Origin: Arachnopeziza araneosa
Lineage: Eukaryota; Ascomycota; Leotiomycetes; Helotiales; Arachnopezizaceae
Assembly (NCBI GenBank): GCA_003988855.1
Contig: QYAI01000084.1
Coordinates: 119,560-183,559 of the forward strand
Reading direction: 5' to 3'
DNA length: 64,000 nt
The position numbers were made by a program, and so were the translations under genes. This document shows, piece by piece, positions 24,757 through 37,211 of this stretch. Positions within the stretch are counted from its first letter, which is position 1. Each line of letters opens with the position of its first letter. The notes beneath the pieces were generated by a model. It searched no databases. It had not been told where the DNA came from and worked only from the letters and a program-made list of their open reading frames with translations.

Positions 24757-26398
24757 CTAGTACACAACCGGTTCACACCAAGCATGCAGATGCCTCCTTG
24801 GATAATACGCCGCAATACACTCTCTCCACTGCATATCCTCCACTGTAGTCCTATCAATCGCCATATCAAACCTCCTGATCATGGTAGCAAACGCCACATA
24901 CAACTCACACCAAGCCATATTTACACCAAAACACATTCTCGGCCCGCGACTAAATGGAACAAGGTATTGTTCGAGCTCCTTGGCATCATCGCCTAGCCAG
25001 CGCTCAGGAGTGAAACTTAATGCATCGTCGAATATGTCCTCGGATTGATGCACGTGCAAGATGGCCATCCCGACGACGGTACCGCCCGGGATGTGCTGCC
25101 CCGAGATGATGGCTCCTTCGGGAGGGACGACTCGGGTTAGGGAGACGCCTGAGGGAATGTGTCGTAGGGATTCTTTGATTGTAGCTGTCAGGAGGGGGAG
25201 GGATTCTAAGTCTTTGAGTGTTGGTGGGTTGGTAAGGTCGGGCCAGACGGTAAGGAGTTCCGTTTTAAGCTGTACGAGAAGCTCAGGTTGGTTGAGGAGG
25301 TTCCAGTGACCCATGAGTAATGTATCCGCAACAGTATTTGCACCCGCAAAGATCAAGGTTAGACCTTCATCCTGGAGTTCGTTATAGTTGGGTACAACTT
25401 TACTCCTGTGGGCTTGGGCGTCAAGCATTCGGTGGAAGATGGTTTGATGGGGTGCGTCGTCTAGCTTCTCTGGATTCTGGAGCACAACTCGCAACTCTTC
25501 TTGGATAAGAGCGCGAACGCGATATATTCTTGGAGCCAAGTCCTCAGCGTTGGGTAGGAGTCTCATGATTAGATTTGGTGGTATGGAATAGGCAATCTTC
25601 CGAATGAGTGGGAAGTTCTTTAACAGTGGTAGAGCTCGTAAACTTGCGTCCATGGCAAGAATTAAGGGATCACAGAAGTCGGATGCATCTAATGCATTCA
25701 CACAGTTACCGAACGTGAAGCACATGATAGTATCAAGTGTGAAAGATCGAAAAGCGTACAGGAAGTCGATAGATTTTTTCGCTGTATTGGCTTTGGTGAT
25801 TGCGGATGCTAGGGCGTGTGCCTAAAATTTCAGTTTGTGTCAAATTTGAGCCTCAAGACGACTCACATTCCGCCAGACAAGGTCCTCAACATTTTGAATG
25901 GCTCTCTTTGAGAACATTGGCTGGAGCACCTCTCTCCGCTCTTTAGCCTGATTATACTTGAGAAACACAAAAGATCCGGAGCGAACTCCGGGAGTTCGAT
26001 ATAACCCTTCATCTTTATCCCATCTCTTTGTGCCATTATATATATCATGGAAGGCTGAAGGCTTCCCAAAATGCAACTTCAAAAAGTCAGTCAAGCCGAG
26101 GAATTCATGGTAGTGACACTTACCTCATTTGGTCCTATTCTAACAACCTCGCCTGCAAAAAAGTTAACCATGTACAATCACTGCGAGGATTTGTCCTACC
26201 ATATTTCTCATGAAGTTCGAAGAGCAATATGGCCAAAGTATCTTGTTTATAGACCTCAATGTATGCTTTCCACCACGTCGTTGCTCCGGCAAGTCGAGGC
26301 CCTGGGAAATGACGAAGTGGATGGAAGAATACATTGTAAACCAAAGGAAAGATGGTGATGAAAAGTGCTGCAAAAGCTAATACCCATGGATCCATCAT
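24757..26398 (-). CDS. Cytochrome P450 monooxygenase (CYP58/trichodiene-oxygenase-like)
   Basis: Four exons (26398-26200, 26152-26124, 26076-25867 and 25821-24757) sum to 1503 nt, giving 500 residues. Exon 2 is a 29-nt micro-exon encoding GEVVRIGPNE across its joins. The N-terminus is a membrane anchor (VLAFAALFITIFPLVYNVFF) followed by the hinge HFPGPRLAG. The I-helix shows FAGANTVADT, the K-helix ESLRHIPSG (ExxR), then FTPERW, and the heme loop FSRGPRMCFG with the Cys ligand. All key P450 motifs are present. It acts on the ER membrane with NADPH-P450 reductase. The substrate is unknown; similarity of the heme region to trichodiene-oxygenase-like P450s is from memory of the family. The ERG4-type gene is divergent from it across a shared 1.5-kb region. 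Confidence 0.9.
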
Positions 26399-27874
26399 GG
26401 TGGAGGTTTGTAGCTTCTTGTTTGGATGAAAATCAAGAGAGCGGCAGGGAATTGATATTGAAAACTAAAGTCAACAAGCACATGCACATGCAAGAGATGA
26501 CAATTGTTTGGCCAGGATGAGGCACCGACATTTCACTCAGAAAATTTGTCATAGGATTGGATAAACGTCAGCTAGGCATTGCAAGCTATTTTGAAACCAT
26601 CGTTTCTGTAGGGCTTCCTCCGGGGTTCTCACTCGGACACTGACGCTACTGCAACAAACTCCATTACAAAGATATCATTTTCTCAGTGGCAAAATCCCAC
26701 GGGGTGCAACTTCGCCAGCTGCTGATACAAGGCGAGCATATTCTTCGGGCCGTCCATTTCTATGGTATTGGTGGGTCACTTTCTGTGGCTGATTTTGGAC
26801 TCGTACAACTAACCTATGGGGAAGGTAGAATGAGGGACTTGGAACTATGCTGATGTATGAAATGCAGTATCAGATTAGTAGGGCCATAAGACTAGCCTCA
26901 AAGGTGTTGTGCCGAACTCGAGCGGCTCAGGAGAGAGGCAACACCATGAATGACCTTGTACGAAGGGCTGAGAGGCTGCAGCGTTCGGATAGTTGACGCA
27001 CAGGTTACCTGGATGATGGGGGCTTGAGATTGGTATCCGCAATCTCATGGTGCATGGAGGAGCCAACTCACCGAGATTTTGACGCCAGAGAATACCGAAG
27101 CTAGGGAAGGACAAGGGAATAAACAATCTGCCAAGGATGAAACTATACGAAAGGTCCAATGAATGGAGCTCTCTCGCTCCTTCGTCTCGTACCGAGTATG
27201 CTGCGCAGAATCTCACGGAACCACGCGGGAGCTCCCGTGACAATGTACCCAGGAGTCGTTCGAGTCAATGTTGTACGCACTTAACTCCGACCATCGGACC
27301 AAGTCCTGAAGAGGAAGTCTTTCAGTCACATCTGTCAGAATGAAATCTTACCTCAGCATGCTGCGATACTCATCAAGTGAGCCAAGATACCCAATGTAGA
27401 AGGTCGGTCGGAGAGAAATAGACTAATCCAATTTGGGCTCTAGGGTCGATTGATCATTGTGGCTGTGATTGGGCCCCACCAAGTCGCGCTTACCCTATCC
27501 CTGCCTCGGTAACTTGTGTTACCTCAAGCGGGCGAAAAGTTGTTGGAAACGACTTCACCAGAAAACACCATTCCCCAAGCCCATCTTCTTCTTCTTCTCC
27601 TCTCTCCTCTACTAAACGGGTGACCTGCAGATCTCCTATTCTTTCTTATAGCCAATTGATTCTATTCGTTCGTTACGAACTGATCGGAGTGGCTAAGTAA
27701 TCGCTGAGCAGCGCATGGTGGAGCGACTGTACCTCCGTAAGTTCCACAGCTAACGTGTTTTATGGTCCACGAATCCTGCTCCTGTAAGCTGACTTGTGCA
27801 AGCACGCCCTATAAAAGTTGAAGAAAAGTACCAGGCTGCCGTCTTCTCGGATTGGCCCACTCTGTGCAGACACA
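26399..27874. other. Shared upstream region of P450 and ERG4-type gene
   Basis: About 1.5 kb with no supported gene. A pyrimidine-rich run (cttcttcttcttctcc) lies near 27586, typical of fungal core promoters, and a TATA box precedes the ERG4 gene. Small frames at 26875-27343 overlap on both strands without domains. Confidence 0.6.
27810..27817 (+). promoter_or_regulatory. TATA box of the ERG4-type gene
   Basis: The sequence tataaaag lies about 58 bp before the ATG at 27875. This is a fitting place for a TATA element with a short leader. It is called from sequence only. Confidence 0.5.
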
Positions 27875-29392
27875 ATGACATCGAGAACCCGAAGGCATGG
27901 GCATACCAAGAGCAAATTCGCAGAGAAAACAGACGTCGATAACGATGGAAGCTCCAAGGACTTTGCGAAAGAGCATATAACTGGTGGTTGGAGACCTGGC
28001 ATGGATCCGAAGATTGATTATTCTGGGCACTTCGAATTTGGTGGTTCGTTGGGGAATTTGGCACTCATGACCATTTTCCCTCTGCTGATGTATTACATGT
28101 GGATTGGAGCCACTTACTATGATGGAAACTTACCAATCCCATTACAAGACCAATCTTGGTTCGATTTCGGCAAGCACCTGCTGGATCTCTGCTACACAGG
28201 CGCCTTTCCATCATTCAAAGCATGGCGTATCTATTGGGGCTACTACATCTTCGAGGTGTTGTGCTACTTGTTCCTGCCTGGTTTCACTTGCTATGGCAAG
28301 CCATTACCCCATGAAGGTGGGAAGAAGCTCATTTACTATTGTTCAGCTTTCGTGAGTTTCTACACCACTATTCTCGGCGGGGCCGTTCTGCATTTCACTG
28401 GAGTGTTTCCACTTTACACTGTTCTTGATGAATTCGGTCCTATCATGTCAGTGGCTATCATCTCCGGCTATCTATTTAGCTTGTATGCCTACTTCTCGGC
28501 TTTCGCTCGCGGCGCTCAACATCGTATTACCGGCTATCCTATTTATGATTTTTTCATGGGTGCCGAGTTAAATCCCCGCCTCTTCGGTATACTGGACTTT
28601 AAGATGTTTTACGAGGTTCGAATCCCATGGTTCATTCTCTTCGGTCTCAGCTGTGCAGCTGCTGCACGCCAGTATCAACAGTATGGCTATGTCTCTGGAG
28701 AGGTTTGCTTTCTCGTGATGGCGCATTACACATATGCAAATGCTTGTGCCAAAGGAGAACATCTCATTACCACCACCTGGGACATGTATCAAGAGAAGCT
28801 TGGTTTTTTGTTAATCTTCTGGAATGGAGCTGGCGTACCGTTTTCATACTGTCACTGCACGTTGTATCTCGCAAATCGTGATCCAGCGACTTACGCTTGG
28901 AACAAATACGCGCTAGCAGCTTTCTTTGCCGCTTACCTCTTTGTCTACTGGGTTTGGGATACGGCCAATGGTCAGAAGAACTCATTCAGAATGATGGAAC
29001 GTGGTACCTTCGTCAAGCGCAAGACATTCCCTCAGCTTCCTTGGCAGGAGGTATATAACCCTAAGACCATTGAAACGGAAACTGGGGACAAGATCTTTGC
29101 TGATGGATGGTATGGACTTGCTCGCAAGCTTCACTACAGCTGTGATATGTTCTTTGCCTTATCCTGGGGTCTGATTACCGGTTTTGACAGCCCTTTCCCC
29201 TGGTTCTATTCGGTGTTCTTCTGTGTCATGATTGGCCATCGGGCCATGAGGGATATCACCAAGTGCAGACTTAAGTATGGTGCTGCTTGGAGGCAGTACG
29301 AGAAGCAAGTTCCGTATTTATTCATTCCTGTAAGCTGTGGCAGTTCTTCAATAAAAGGGGCTTTGCTAACTAGATGACAGTACGTGATATGA
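27875..29392 (+). CDS. ERG4: Sterol C-24(28) reductase (ERG4/ERG24 family)
   Basis: Two exons (27875-29329 and 29381-29392) give 488 residues. The second exon is just 12 nt (Tyr-Val-Ile-stop) and restores the family ending PYLFIPY. Without it the protein would run into an intron-encoded tail. The protein is polytopic with about eight hydrophobic segments. Family signatures are present: LLMYYMWIGATYYDG, GYPIYDFFMGAELNPR, LNPRLFGILDFKMFYEVR, FWNGAGVPFSYCHCTLYL, and the C-terminal stretch CDMFFALSWGLITGF with HRAMRDITKC. ERG4 makes ergosterol by NADPH reduction of the side-chain C24(28) double bond in the ER. Because it sits between two P450 genes it may be a second, pathway-specific copy. A search of the rest of the genome for another ERG4 would decide. 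The upstream TTG-led extension is not used. Confidence 0.93.
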
Positions 29393-30042
29393 AAAATCGT
29401 TGTATCAACAAAATTCTCTCAGTTTTGGAGCTCTTAAATGACTACTCTGAAAACCATTGCATCATAAGTCTTCCGAATCAAATTGTATATTTATTTATGC
29501 CCACATTGGTTCGTCCCTGTAGAAAAATGCTAGAATGGAGAACCCATCATGGCTTCAGGCCAGCAAAAGCGATCGGGAGAGAAGGTGCTTGGATGATATA
29601 GACCTAATAAATAACACTTCTCGTCAAATCTTAAGTCTTTAATTTGTTGCTTGCTCGAAGTATAATCTATAAATCATGGCAGCACGGGCAGGTGAGGTGA
29701 GGATTCGACACATGCAGCGAAGGGGGGACCCGCAACGTGTCTCACACAGATTCTCAGCCCCAAGATTGGTGAATTTCCGATTGGTTCAATCGGAGAGGCC
29801 CAGCAGTTGTCTTGCGCATACCATCAGTTATCATCCTTCCTCTTGGAAATGTCAGCGCCAAAGTGAGAATCCGCAAGCATGGGTTCCCGGCCGAAAGAGA
29901 TACCTCCCTGTCGACATGGCCGACCAATTAAACGCGTCTCGTGAATTAGTTGCACGTGATTCCAGCCCCTATCCCCGCTCTTTCCTCAACGCCGCCAAAC
30001 ACGCCTTCTTAAACACGTCGCGTTCATTTTTAAACCGCAAAC
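29393..30042. other. Intergenic between ERG4-type and P450 genes
   Basis: About 650 bp: the ERG4 3' flank (AT-rich to 29660) and the P450 upstream region. A 143-codon frame at 29676-30107 overlaps the P450 start in another frame and has no domain. Confidence 0.55.
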
Positions 30043-31685
30043 ATGGACTGGTGGCTCGTATCAATCGGCCTGGCCACTTTGGTATGGCTTGGTCTACTCA
30101 AACTTGACCGATCAAGAGCGAGTCCCAAGGAACCACCGGCAATCCCTCACTTCATACCATACATCGGACACGTGCTGGGAATCTTTCGGCATGGCCAAAG
30201 CTACTACACCCGTATGAGGTAAATCTTCCTCACTCGTCTCCTTCATTTATGCATCTCACGAACAAACTTTTAGCTCGCTATCTCCAACCCCCATATACAC
30301 TCTCCTGGTCCCCGGAAGTAGAATCTACATCGTCAACAGCGCTCCCCTCGTCACCGCCGTGGACCGGAACACCAAGTCAATCTCCTTCGATCCTTATGTA
30401 GTGCAGTTCGTAAAGCGGATAGCACAGCCCACGCCACATGGATTGCAAGTCATCAAAGATCATCTTGAGGAAGATGGCGCCACTGTAAGAGCGGCCATCG
30501 CCCCAGGCGAGGGCCTGGAGAGCACAACCAAGGCTGCTCTAGAGAGTACGGAAAGGTTGTTAGAGTGGAACTCTCCTAGTATGGAGGTGGTAAAAGGCAG
30601 GACGGTTGATTTGTTTCAGTGGATGAGAGGGATTGTGACGAAGGCGAGTACAGATGCGTTGTGGGGAGCTGAGAAGAATCCATTTCAAGATCCCGAAATT
30701 GAGGCAGCATTTTGGTGAGTCTCGTCACCGTTCCCATCCTCCTGATGAGAGAGCCTCGACATATCATTAATACAAATTCAGGGCTGTTGACAAAGACTTT
30801 CTCTTTCTTGGGCTAGACGTCGTCCCAGACCTTCTTGCGCCTAAAGCCAGCCGTAATCGTCGATTGCTCTTCAGCGCCTTCGAAAAATACTATTCTGAGC
30901 AAAAAGGCCACAAATCTGCGTCTCGTCTCGTCCAAAACCGTTATCACTGCATGACAAATGGCCACGGCGTATCGGAGTCCGATTTAGCTCGCTTCGATTT
31001 AAACGTCTGCTATGCAGTGCTCACTAACTCTGTCCCCGCCACAGCATGGGCATTATACTACATCTATTCCTCTCCCTCTCTTCTGTCAGAACTACGTCAA
31101 TTGATAGCTCCACACATCCACAGCTCCACCTCCAGTGGTGGTGAAATTATCAACCACATTGATCTTTCTGTCATCCTCGCCCAGACGCCTCTTCTCCCCT
31201 CGATCGTCCACGAAACTTTACGTCTCCAATCAACCAATGCACAAGGTCGTTATGTCCTCAAAGATACTCTCATCGACGACACATACCTCCTCAAAGCCTC
31301 GTCTATTCTCCTCATCCCCTCGAAGGAACTGCATTCCGACCCCAGCATCTGGGGTCCAAACCATGCTACTTTCGATGCTACGCGCTTCGTGAATCGAAAA
31401 CCACCAGCCTCGGTTTATCGTGCGTTTGGTGCTGGAGCGTCTGTCTGTCCTGGGCGTCACTTTGCTGTCAATGAAATTGTAGGATTGATCGTTGGGGTTG
31501 TGAGTAGGTATGACTTGTCGCCTGTCGGGCTTGGGAAGGGTGACGGGAGGGTGTGGGCCATACCGAAGTGCACGCCACATATTACGACTAGCATCCTCAC
31601 GCCTGATAATGGTGTGCCTGTGAGGATCACGGAGCGGGAGGGAATGGAAGGGAAGAAGTGGGTATTTTCTTGGGGTATTGAATGA
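30043..31685 (+). CDS. Cytochrome P450, CYP7/CYP8-like (cholesterol 7-alpha-hydroxylase type)
   Basis: Three exons (30043-30218, 30274-30714 and 30782-31685) sum to 1521 nt, giving 506 residues. It begins with a membrane anchor (WLVSIGLATLVWLGLL) and then PPAIPHFIPYIGHVLG. The layout is that of the CYP7/CYP8 branch: the I-helix lacks the usual acidic-Thr pair (VCYAVLTNSVPATAWAL), the K-helix is HETLRL, and the heme loop is FGAGASVCPGRHF with the Cys ligand but Ser where most P450s have Arg. Human relatives oxidise sterols or isomerise endoperoxides. Fungal members are widespread and mostly uncharacterised. Lying 650 bp downstream of an ERG4-type reductase in the same orientation, it may act on a sterol or triterpenoid. 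That is inference. Confidence 0.88.
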
Positions 31686-31928
31686 AGAATACAATGCAGG
31701 CGCCGAACTCTAAATCTGGTCTGGATTATCGTTACTTTTTCTACCCGTCTTTGCACCCGAAACGGGACTTGGGCCTGCTTTAGGTGTAGCTCCTCGCTAA
31801 GCCAACTGCTGCTCACCCTCCAACAAACTTGGACCCTTTCCATCAGATTATTCTCAATCGCACATTCTTCAGCAAGTAATTTCTTTTTCCGCAAACATTT
31901 TTGTTCGTACCACAAGCAAGCCATCGGC

Positions 31929-34210
31929 ATGGACCCTCTCTATATCTCTGAGCGCGACTCCAAGAAAAGAGTCTGGGACGGCCTTATGAGACTCGATGAA
32001 GAGCATCGTCTAAATCCACCTCCTCACAAAGAAGATGAAGTTGAGATTTGTCCGCCGTTCTCTACTGCTCAGGTGGACCGAGATCGTGAGAGTAATAGCG
32101 GCGAACTTTTCGGAATATACTTTTTGTATAAGTATATATGTGACACTCATAATCTTGAAGCCTTTCCTTACAATTTTTAGACCAGATGACTACCATTCTG
32201 ACTTCTTATGCTCATTCTGTGGAGCGAATATAAACGATCATACATGGTCATACTTTGATAACACAGAAGATGGTGTTGCCATTGCTCGATGGAAACCGGC
32301 TTTCTGCACCATCTATAAACTCCTTGATCGTATCTCGCAAGATTTCTTTCCTGGTCGTAAAGTCACCTTGGACATGGAAGATGCGTATATCTCTGATCAA
32401 ACCAACTTCCACTTCCTCGAATTTGACGAGTTCTCGACTGTCATGTCTAGCACACGGATAATGCTGCAGAAGCAGAAACCCGAAAATGAAAGCTTCCTAG
32501 CCATGAGTGTTAATCAGCAGCTTGTAGCGCTGAAGGGCTGGCTTGAGGTTTGTGAACGAGATTTGGCAAAGAATGGCGAAGATGTTCATAAACAATGTCA
32601 GAAGAGAAATAATCTTACCATCCCTACGCAGAGAGTCTTGGATTTAGCCGACGCAACAATGGGTACTGTACGCGTCGTCGATTCGGTCAACTGCACAGGT
32701 AGGTATGTGGCGCTGAGTCATTGTTGGGGTGCGCCGAAGAGGCATCCATTGATGTCTACTCATGCCACCTTGAAGGATCATATGCCCGGCATAGACATTT
32801 CTTGCCTTCCGAAATCTTTCCGCGACGCTATCACGGTTTGTCGCTATCCGAATATCCGGTATTTATGGATCGATTTTCTGTGTATCGTCCAAGATGATAG
32901 GTATTAGCCTTGTTCTTTTCATGGAATTAGGTCTAACTATATTCGCAACATGGCTTCTTGTTTGATTTTCCAGATGATACCATTCACTATGCCATCAAGG
33001 CCGATGCACCATGGGATAAGGACGTACCAACCCGTTGTTTTCAGGCCACTCTTCAGATCGACCACAAATTCCATAAATCAGATTCAACTCCTTTGGACAA
33101 ACGCGCTTGGCGCTTGCAAGAATGGTATCTCCCCAAAAGGCTTGTCGAATTTTGTGTGAATAACGTACGGCTCCCCTGTTTGTGTAATGTAGAGACTCGA
33201 TTTGGAAGAACGAATGACCAGCAAACTTGGACACGAACTATTGCTCGAGGCTTTGGATTGAGAAGGGAAGACGCTGCTCTCTCTCTCTGGGAGAATATAA
33301 GAAGTGACTTCTTCGACCGAAGTATCACAAACACCTCGGAAAGGCCTCTGGCCATGGCAGGTCTAGCACAGATGCTTGAGGGACGGCTGTATGGTGTTGA
33401 AAATCAAAAGTATCTAGCGGGCCTCTGGAGCACAAGGATAGCCGAAGATCTCAGCTGGACTGTTATCGAGTTTGACAACGAGGTCGAGGCTATTGAAGGT
33501 ATCCCAACTTGGAGTTGGGCTTCTACTACCGCCTCCAATGGTTATATCTACGGCAAGCCGTCCCATACATTCATCGATCTAGTAGAGGCTCGCTGCACTG
33601 GATATGCTCGACCCAAAGAAACGTCAGCATCTCTGAAACTCGGAGGATTCGTCGCATCCTTATATTTGCGGGTAGATCATCGGCATAAAGGCTACGACGG
33701 TCTCCCAAGCCTGTCCTTCTGGTTCAACGATAAGATAACATGGCAGCAGTCATGATAACGGAAGAGATCGAGGCAAATGCAATGGAAAATCCTGGCATAA
33801 GCGCGACCGTCTTGGATATGCCCATTTGCCCTCCTCCTCCTCATGACCACGAAACAAATGACTCATCTCTATGCAGAGTCCCTTCCATATCACGAGCCTC
33901 GAAAACCCAGGCGAAATGCAGCACGTGTATGGAAAAAGGCTACATCTGTCTCGTACAGCTTCTGCTCCTGACAAAGACTGATGCGTCTGTGACTGCACTG
34001 ATCCTAACGCCTGTCGCGCCACCATCGTCGACAAGTAAAGACAGCAGTGCAAAAGGCGTGGGTGAGGTGTACCAAAGGGTGGGATTGCTCGAGATCGATT
34101 ACATTAGAACAATTCCTTGGATGCAGACCGCTGATGGCTTCAAAGTCCCTGCGAATGCTTTTTGGGAGGTCAAAAATAACGATGCGAAGAGGACTGTTAC
34201 AGTTGTCTGA
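31929..34210 (+). pseudogene. HET-domain gene, probably broken
   Basis: The first exon starts MDPLYISERDSK and is joined through an intron (GTATAAGT..TTTTTAG, ending at 32179 or close by) to a frame with CSFCGANINDHTW. The HET start is clear (YVALSHCWGAPKRHP, YLWIDFLCIVQDD). Directly after IVQDD the usual stretch with the second half of the core (DW..EA..M..IY..) is missing. The sequence resumes in DTIHYAIKADAPWDKD, and no splice pair keeps phase across 32899-32983. RAWRLQEWYLPKRLVEF and the IPTWSWAS motif follow. A one-base shift at about 33755 (after KITWQQ) is needed to reach the C-terminal frame with EEIEANAMENPG, ending at 34210. I read it as an internally deleted and frameshifted HET gene. 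Alternative splicing that rescues it is not excluded. Confidence 0.6.
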
Positions 34211-34423
34211 TACTTGGTCATTTGAAGAGTAGTTTGTAATAGAGCTACTTTTATAGACTTCCGAGTTGAGAGGATTTCTGAATAGCTCAACCTCAAACCC
34301 CGGTATTTTATTGAGACCGCACCACCTCATTTAATTTCAAGAATCAACTTAATTAAGGTATATCTCAAACCGAATTCGAGTATCCTGAGCAACCCGACGA
34401 ACTTTCAACCCCATTCCACGCAT

Positions 34424-36524
34424 CTATATAATCCTCAGCTTCATTTTCCTTGCTTCTGGCAGCTCAGAGCTAACCCATCGCTCCTCCTTCCACATGGAAT
34501 AGCCCACTCGGCGAAACGCAGCTTCATCATCGGCAGACTGAGTCAGCACAAGACAATGGACGTATTTCCTGTGTCTTTGAGTATGGATCTCTCCCGCAGC
34601 CAGCTCAGCGAACCAGAGTGGGGCATTGCTGTCCAGAGGCTCATCGAGAGAAACAGGAGTGGCTGACATGTCAAGAGGCCATTTCTCTCTAGGAAGCACA
34701 TCATCTGGCTCTGTGGATAGAGTTTCTACGGATTCATCAGGCCAATTTATGATAGCGAATCCTTGATCATCTTCTCTTCGCCCGAGTCGGACAGGGGCCG
34801 CAACCACGAGCTCGGCGATGGCTTTCACGGCTGTCCCGTCGCGGCTGAGGTTTAGTATATCCATCCTTACCTCTAATCGACAAAGCATATGCCCGAACCA
34901 AGTCACCTCGCCATCTGTGGAGGCCCATGACCAAGATGGAGCGACATGCAGCCTCTGCGCCGGTTTCGAACCTCGCCTCTTCGAGGACCACAACAGTCCC
35001 ATGAAGATTGATCTCGTAGTATCGATCCAGATGCCGGCAAGATAAGTACGGGAAACGATCGGTGCAACTGCATCGGCTATTCCTTGGATGGCGATGAGTT
35101 TGTCGGAATGATACGTCATGTCTCGTTCGGTGTAATCCTGGACGATGTGGCCCCAGTCGATCAGGAATTCGTCTTCGGGCAAGAAGCAGCCTTTCTCATG
35201 ATAGCCTATATTTCCTCCTCTCCTGCTTGAGTTCGAGCTCTGTCTTGGGAATATCCATTTCCGCTGCAGCTCGGCAATCGTCGCATCCGTGGTGCGAGGA
35301 TCGCCTTTCCTCCTGACGACGTTGGTGGTCTTATCTTTTTGGATGAAATCTTCAATCTCTTGCGCGAATGGGACGCGCTCGTCGAAAACCATTTCTTGAC
35401 ATCTCCACGAGATGCGATCTCGCGCATACGAGAGTGTCCGTGGTGATAATGCTTGTTCCTGGAAGACCCAGGCCCGACTGTACAGCGGGATTGGCTTGTA
35501 CGAGGCCGAGAGACTCGATCTTTGTAACTCGAATGACATGCTATTTGTGTAGGCGTATACTTGCCGCGAAGAGCCGTCGGCGTCAGGAATCTGAATCTCG
35601 CATGGTTGATTTCGCAACTCATCTCGATCCCTAAAGAGACCAGCATCGCTTTTGTTCCCGTCGGCGGCTGCGATTGTCAACAGAGAGTTCTTGTAATATC
35701 GATGCATCATGGTTGCTTCCACTTCCCAATCTTTTCGGTCGTCCTGGATTATGCACAGAGAATCTATCCATAGGTATTTGCATCTAATCTTGCGAGCCAC
35801 ATGAACAGCATCGCGAAAGGTACGTGGCAAGTCTGCAAGCTTAATTTCGGTTCGATGGCTTTGGATGTTGTCTTTGGTAGTCTTGATTGGTGTTCCGCCT
35901 CCCCAACAATGACTCAGCGTCAAGTATTTCCCTACTTGAGTAGGAGAGGTCTCTAGCAAGTACGGCTCAGTTAGGCTATCGAATGATCCAACATCGATCA
36001 CCCTATGAGGCAAATGGGGATCACCAGCTGCCGAATTTAAGCAGATTTCATGATTTTCCAGGCATTCTTCTAACCAAGTTGAAGCTAGTCGAAAGGCAGT
36101 GTCAGACCCAGTATTCACGTCGAGCGAAGTTTCGAGAGACCGCAATAGAGAGTTGACTCGGTCTAGTTCACTCTTAGTACCAATCTGTTTTAATGCAGCT
36201 CAGCTTACTCGGTAGGCTTATGCTCTGGAAAACAACATATAAAACTAGTAGCTTCTTCTTATTCAGAGGGTTTCTCGAATCCGTGACGGGATCCGGAAAG
36301 GAAACCTCGATACCGATGTCCCGTATTGTCTTGACGCTCATTTTCGATGAATTGCTGATAGATTTATTGAACTTCTCTTCCATTTCCCCATGAATTATTT
36401 TGCAGAGGAGACACCCTGAGTTAGCGCTTGTGCCAAGCTCTTTGACCGTTTCATGATGAAAGATTTTATTGTCTTGAGAAGGGCTAATTGAGCTGCAGAG
36501 CGCTTGGCATCTTGCGCATAACAT
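34424..36524 (-). CDS. HET-domain protein, intact
   Basis: The start is the ATG at 36524 (MLCARCQALCSS), opening the Cys-rich N-terminal module common to this HET class (CARCQALC, GCLLCKII). An intron lies between about 36260 and 36173; its donor is uncertain. The acceptor leads into SELDRVNSLLRSLETS, and the rest is one open frame to 34424. The HET domain is complete: LTLSHCWGGGTPIKT, LADLPRTFRDAV, KYLWIDSLCIIQDDRKDW, YKNSLLTIAAAD, then YSRAWVFQEQALSPRTLSY. The conserved APSWSWASTDG comes later. Length is about 680-690 residues, normal for the class. It lies convergent to the broken HET gene at 31.9-34.2 kb, 213 bp apart. No nonsense or frameshift lesion is visible, so it is the one clearly functional HET gene of this region. 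Confidence 0.85.
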
Positions 36525-37211
36525 TTTCAGTGGTCTGATAGATTTGAATAGATTCGTCTTATTACCAATTCTCTCGTGCTTGAATAGGTGATGATGTTTG
36601 CTATACGAAGTGGCCCAATTTCGTGACGAGCGTTCATGGATGCTGATGGCGATGTTGTACGGAGGATACATAAACAAGTCGCTGAACCTGCTAAAACAAA
36701 TCTCCGGGACTTAGTGCGGTACAAAAGAGATTTAGAGTGCCGGTTGTATCACTCGTCGATCGATTTTGGATCATTTGTTTCTCCTTTCTGCGTTACATAG
36801 AGCGATCAGGCTGGTCACTCATGCTCAGTTACGAAACCTCAGCGACGTGGCTGCTTATATCAGCACTTGCAAGCCCGATGCTGTAAAGCGAAGTGAGAAT
36901 TAGAGGGGACATTTATCGTCTGGCTACACTCTAAAAAAACAAAAAGGCGAAAGATACTTGATCTTATAAATAAAATTCATATATTTTATCCCTCATGGCA
37001 CAACAAATACTCCTTTGGAGCGCCATCTAAGATACTCTTTCATGGATATCCACGTGACTACAAGTATGGTTGTGGTATGTCAATTACGCGTTTGTGAGTA
37101 TATCTCGTCTCAGTACCTGCTATAACAACCATCCAAACAGCCCCACTCTCCTTGGCATTGAAGGAATGTAATCACTCTCCCAACAGGTGTTTAATATATC
37201 TCTAACCATCT
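36525..37211. other. Intergenic between divergent HET loci
   Basis: About 690 bp upstream of both the intact HET gene (minus) and the HET 5' fragment (plus). AT-rich around 36940-37000. No gene was recognised. Confidence 0.5.

Noticed and set aside
29676..30107. 143-codon frame before the second P450
   Set aside because: It overlaps the P450 start in another frame, and the P450 anchor and splice model explain that sequence better.
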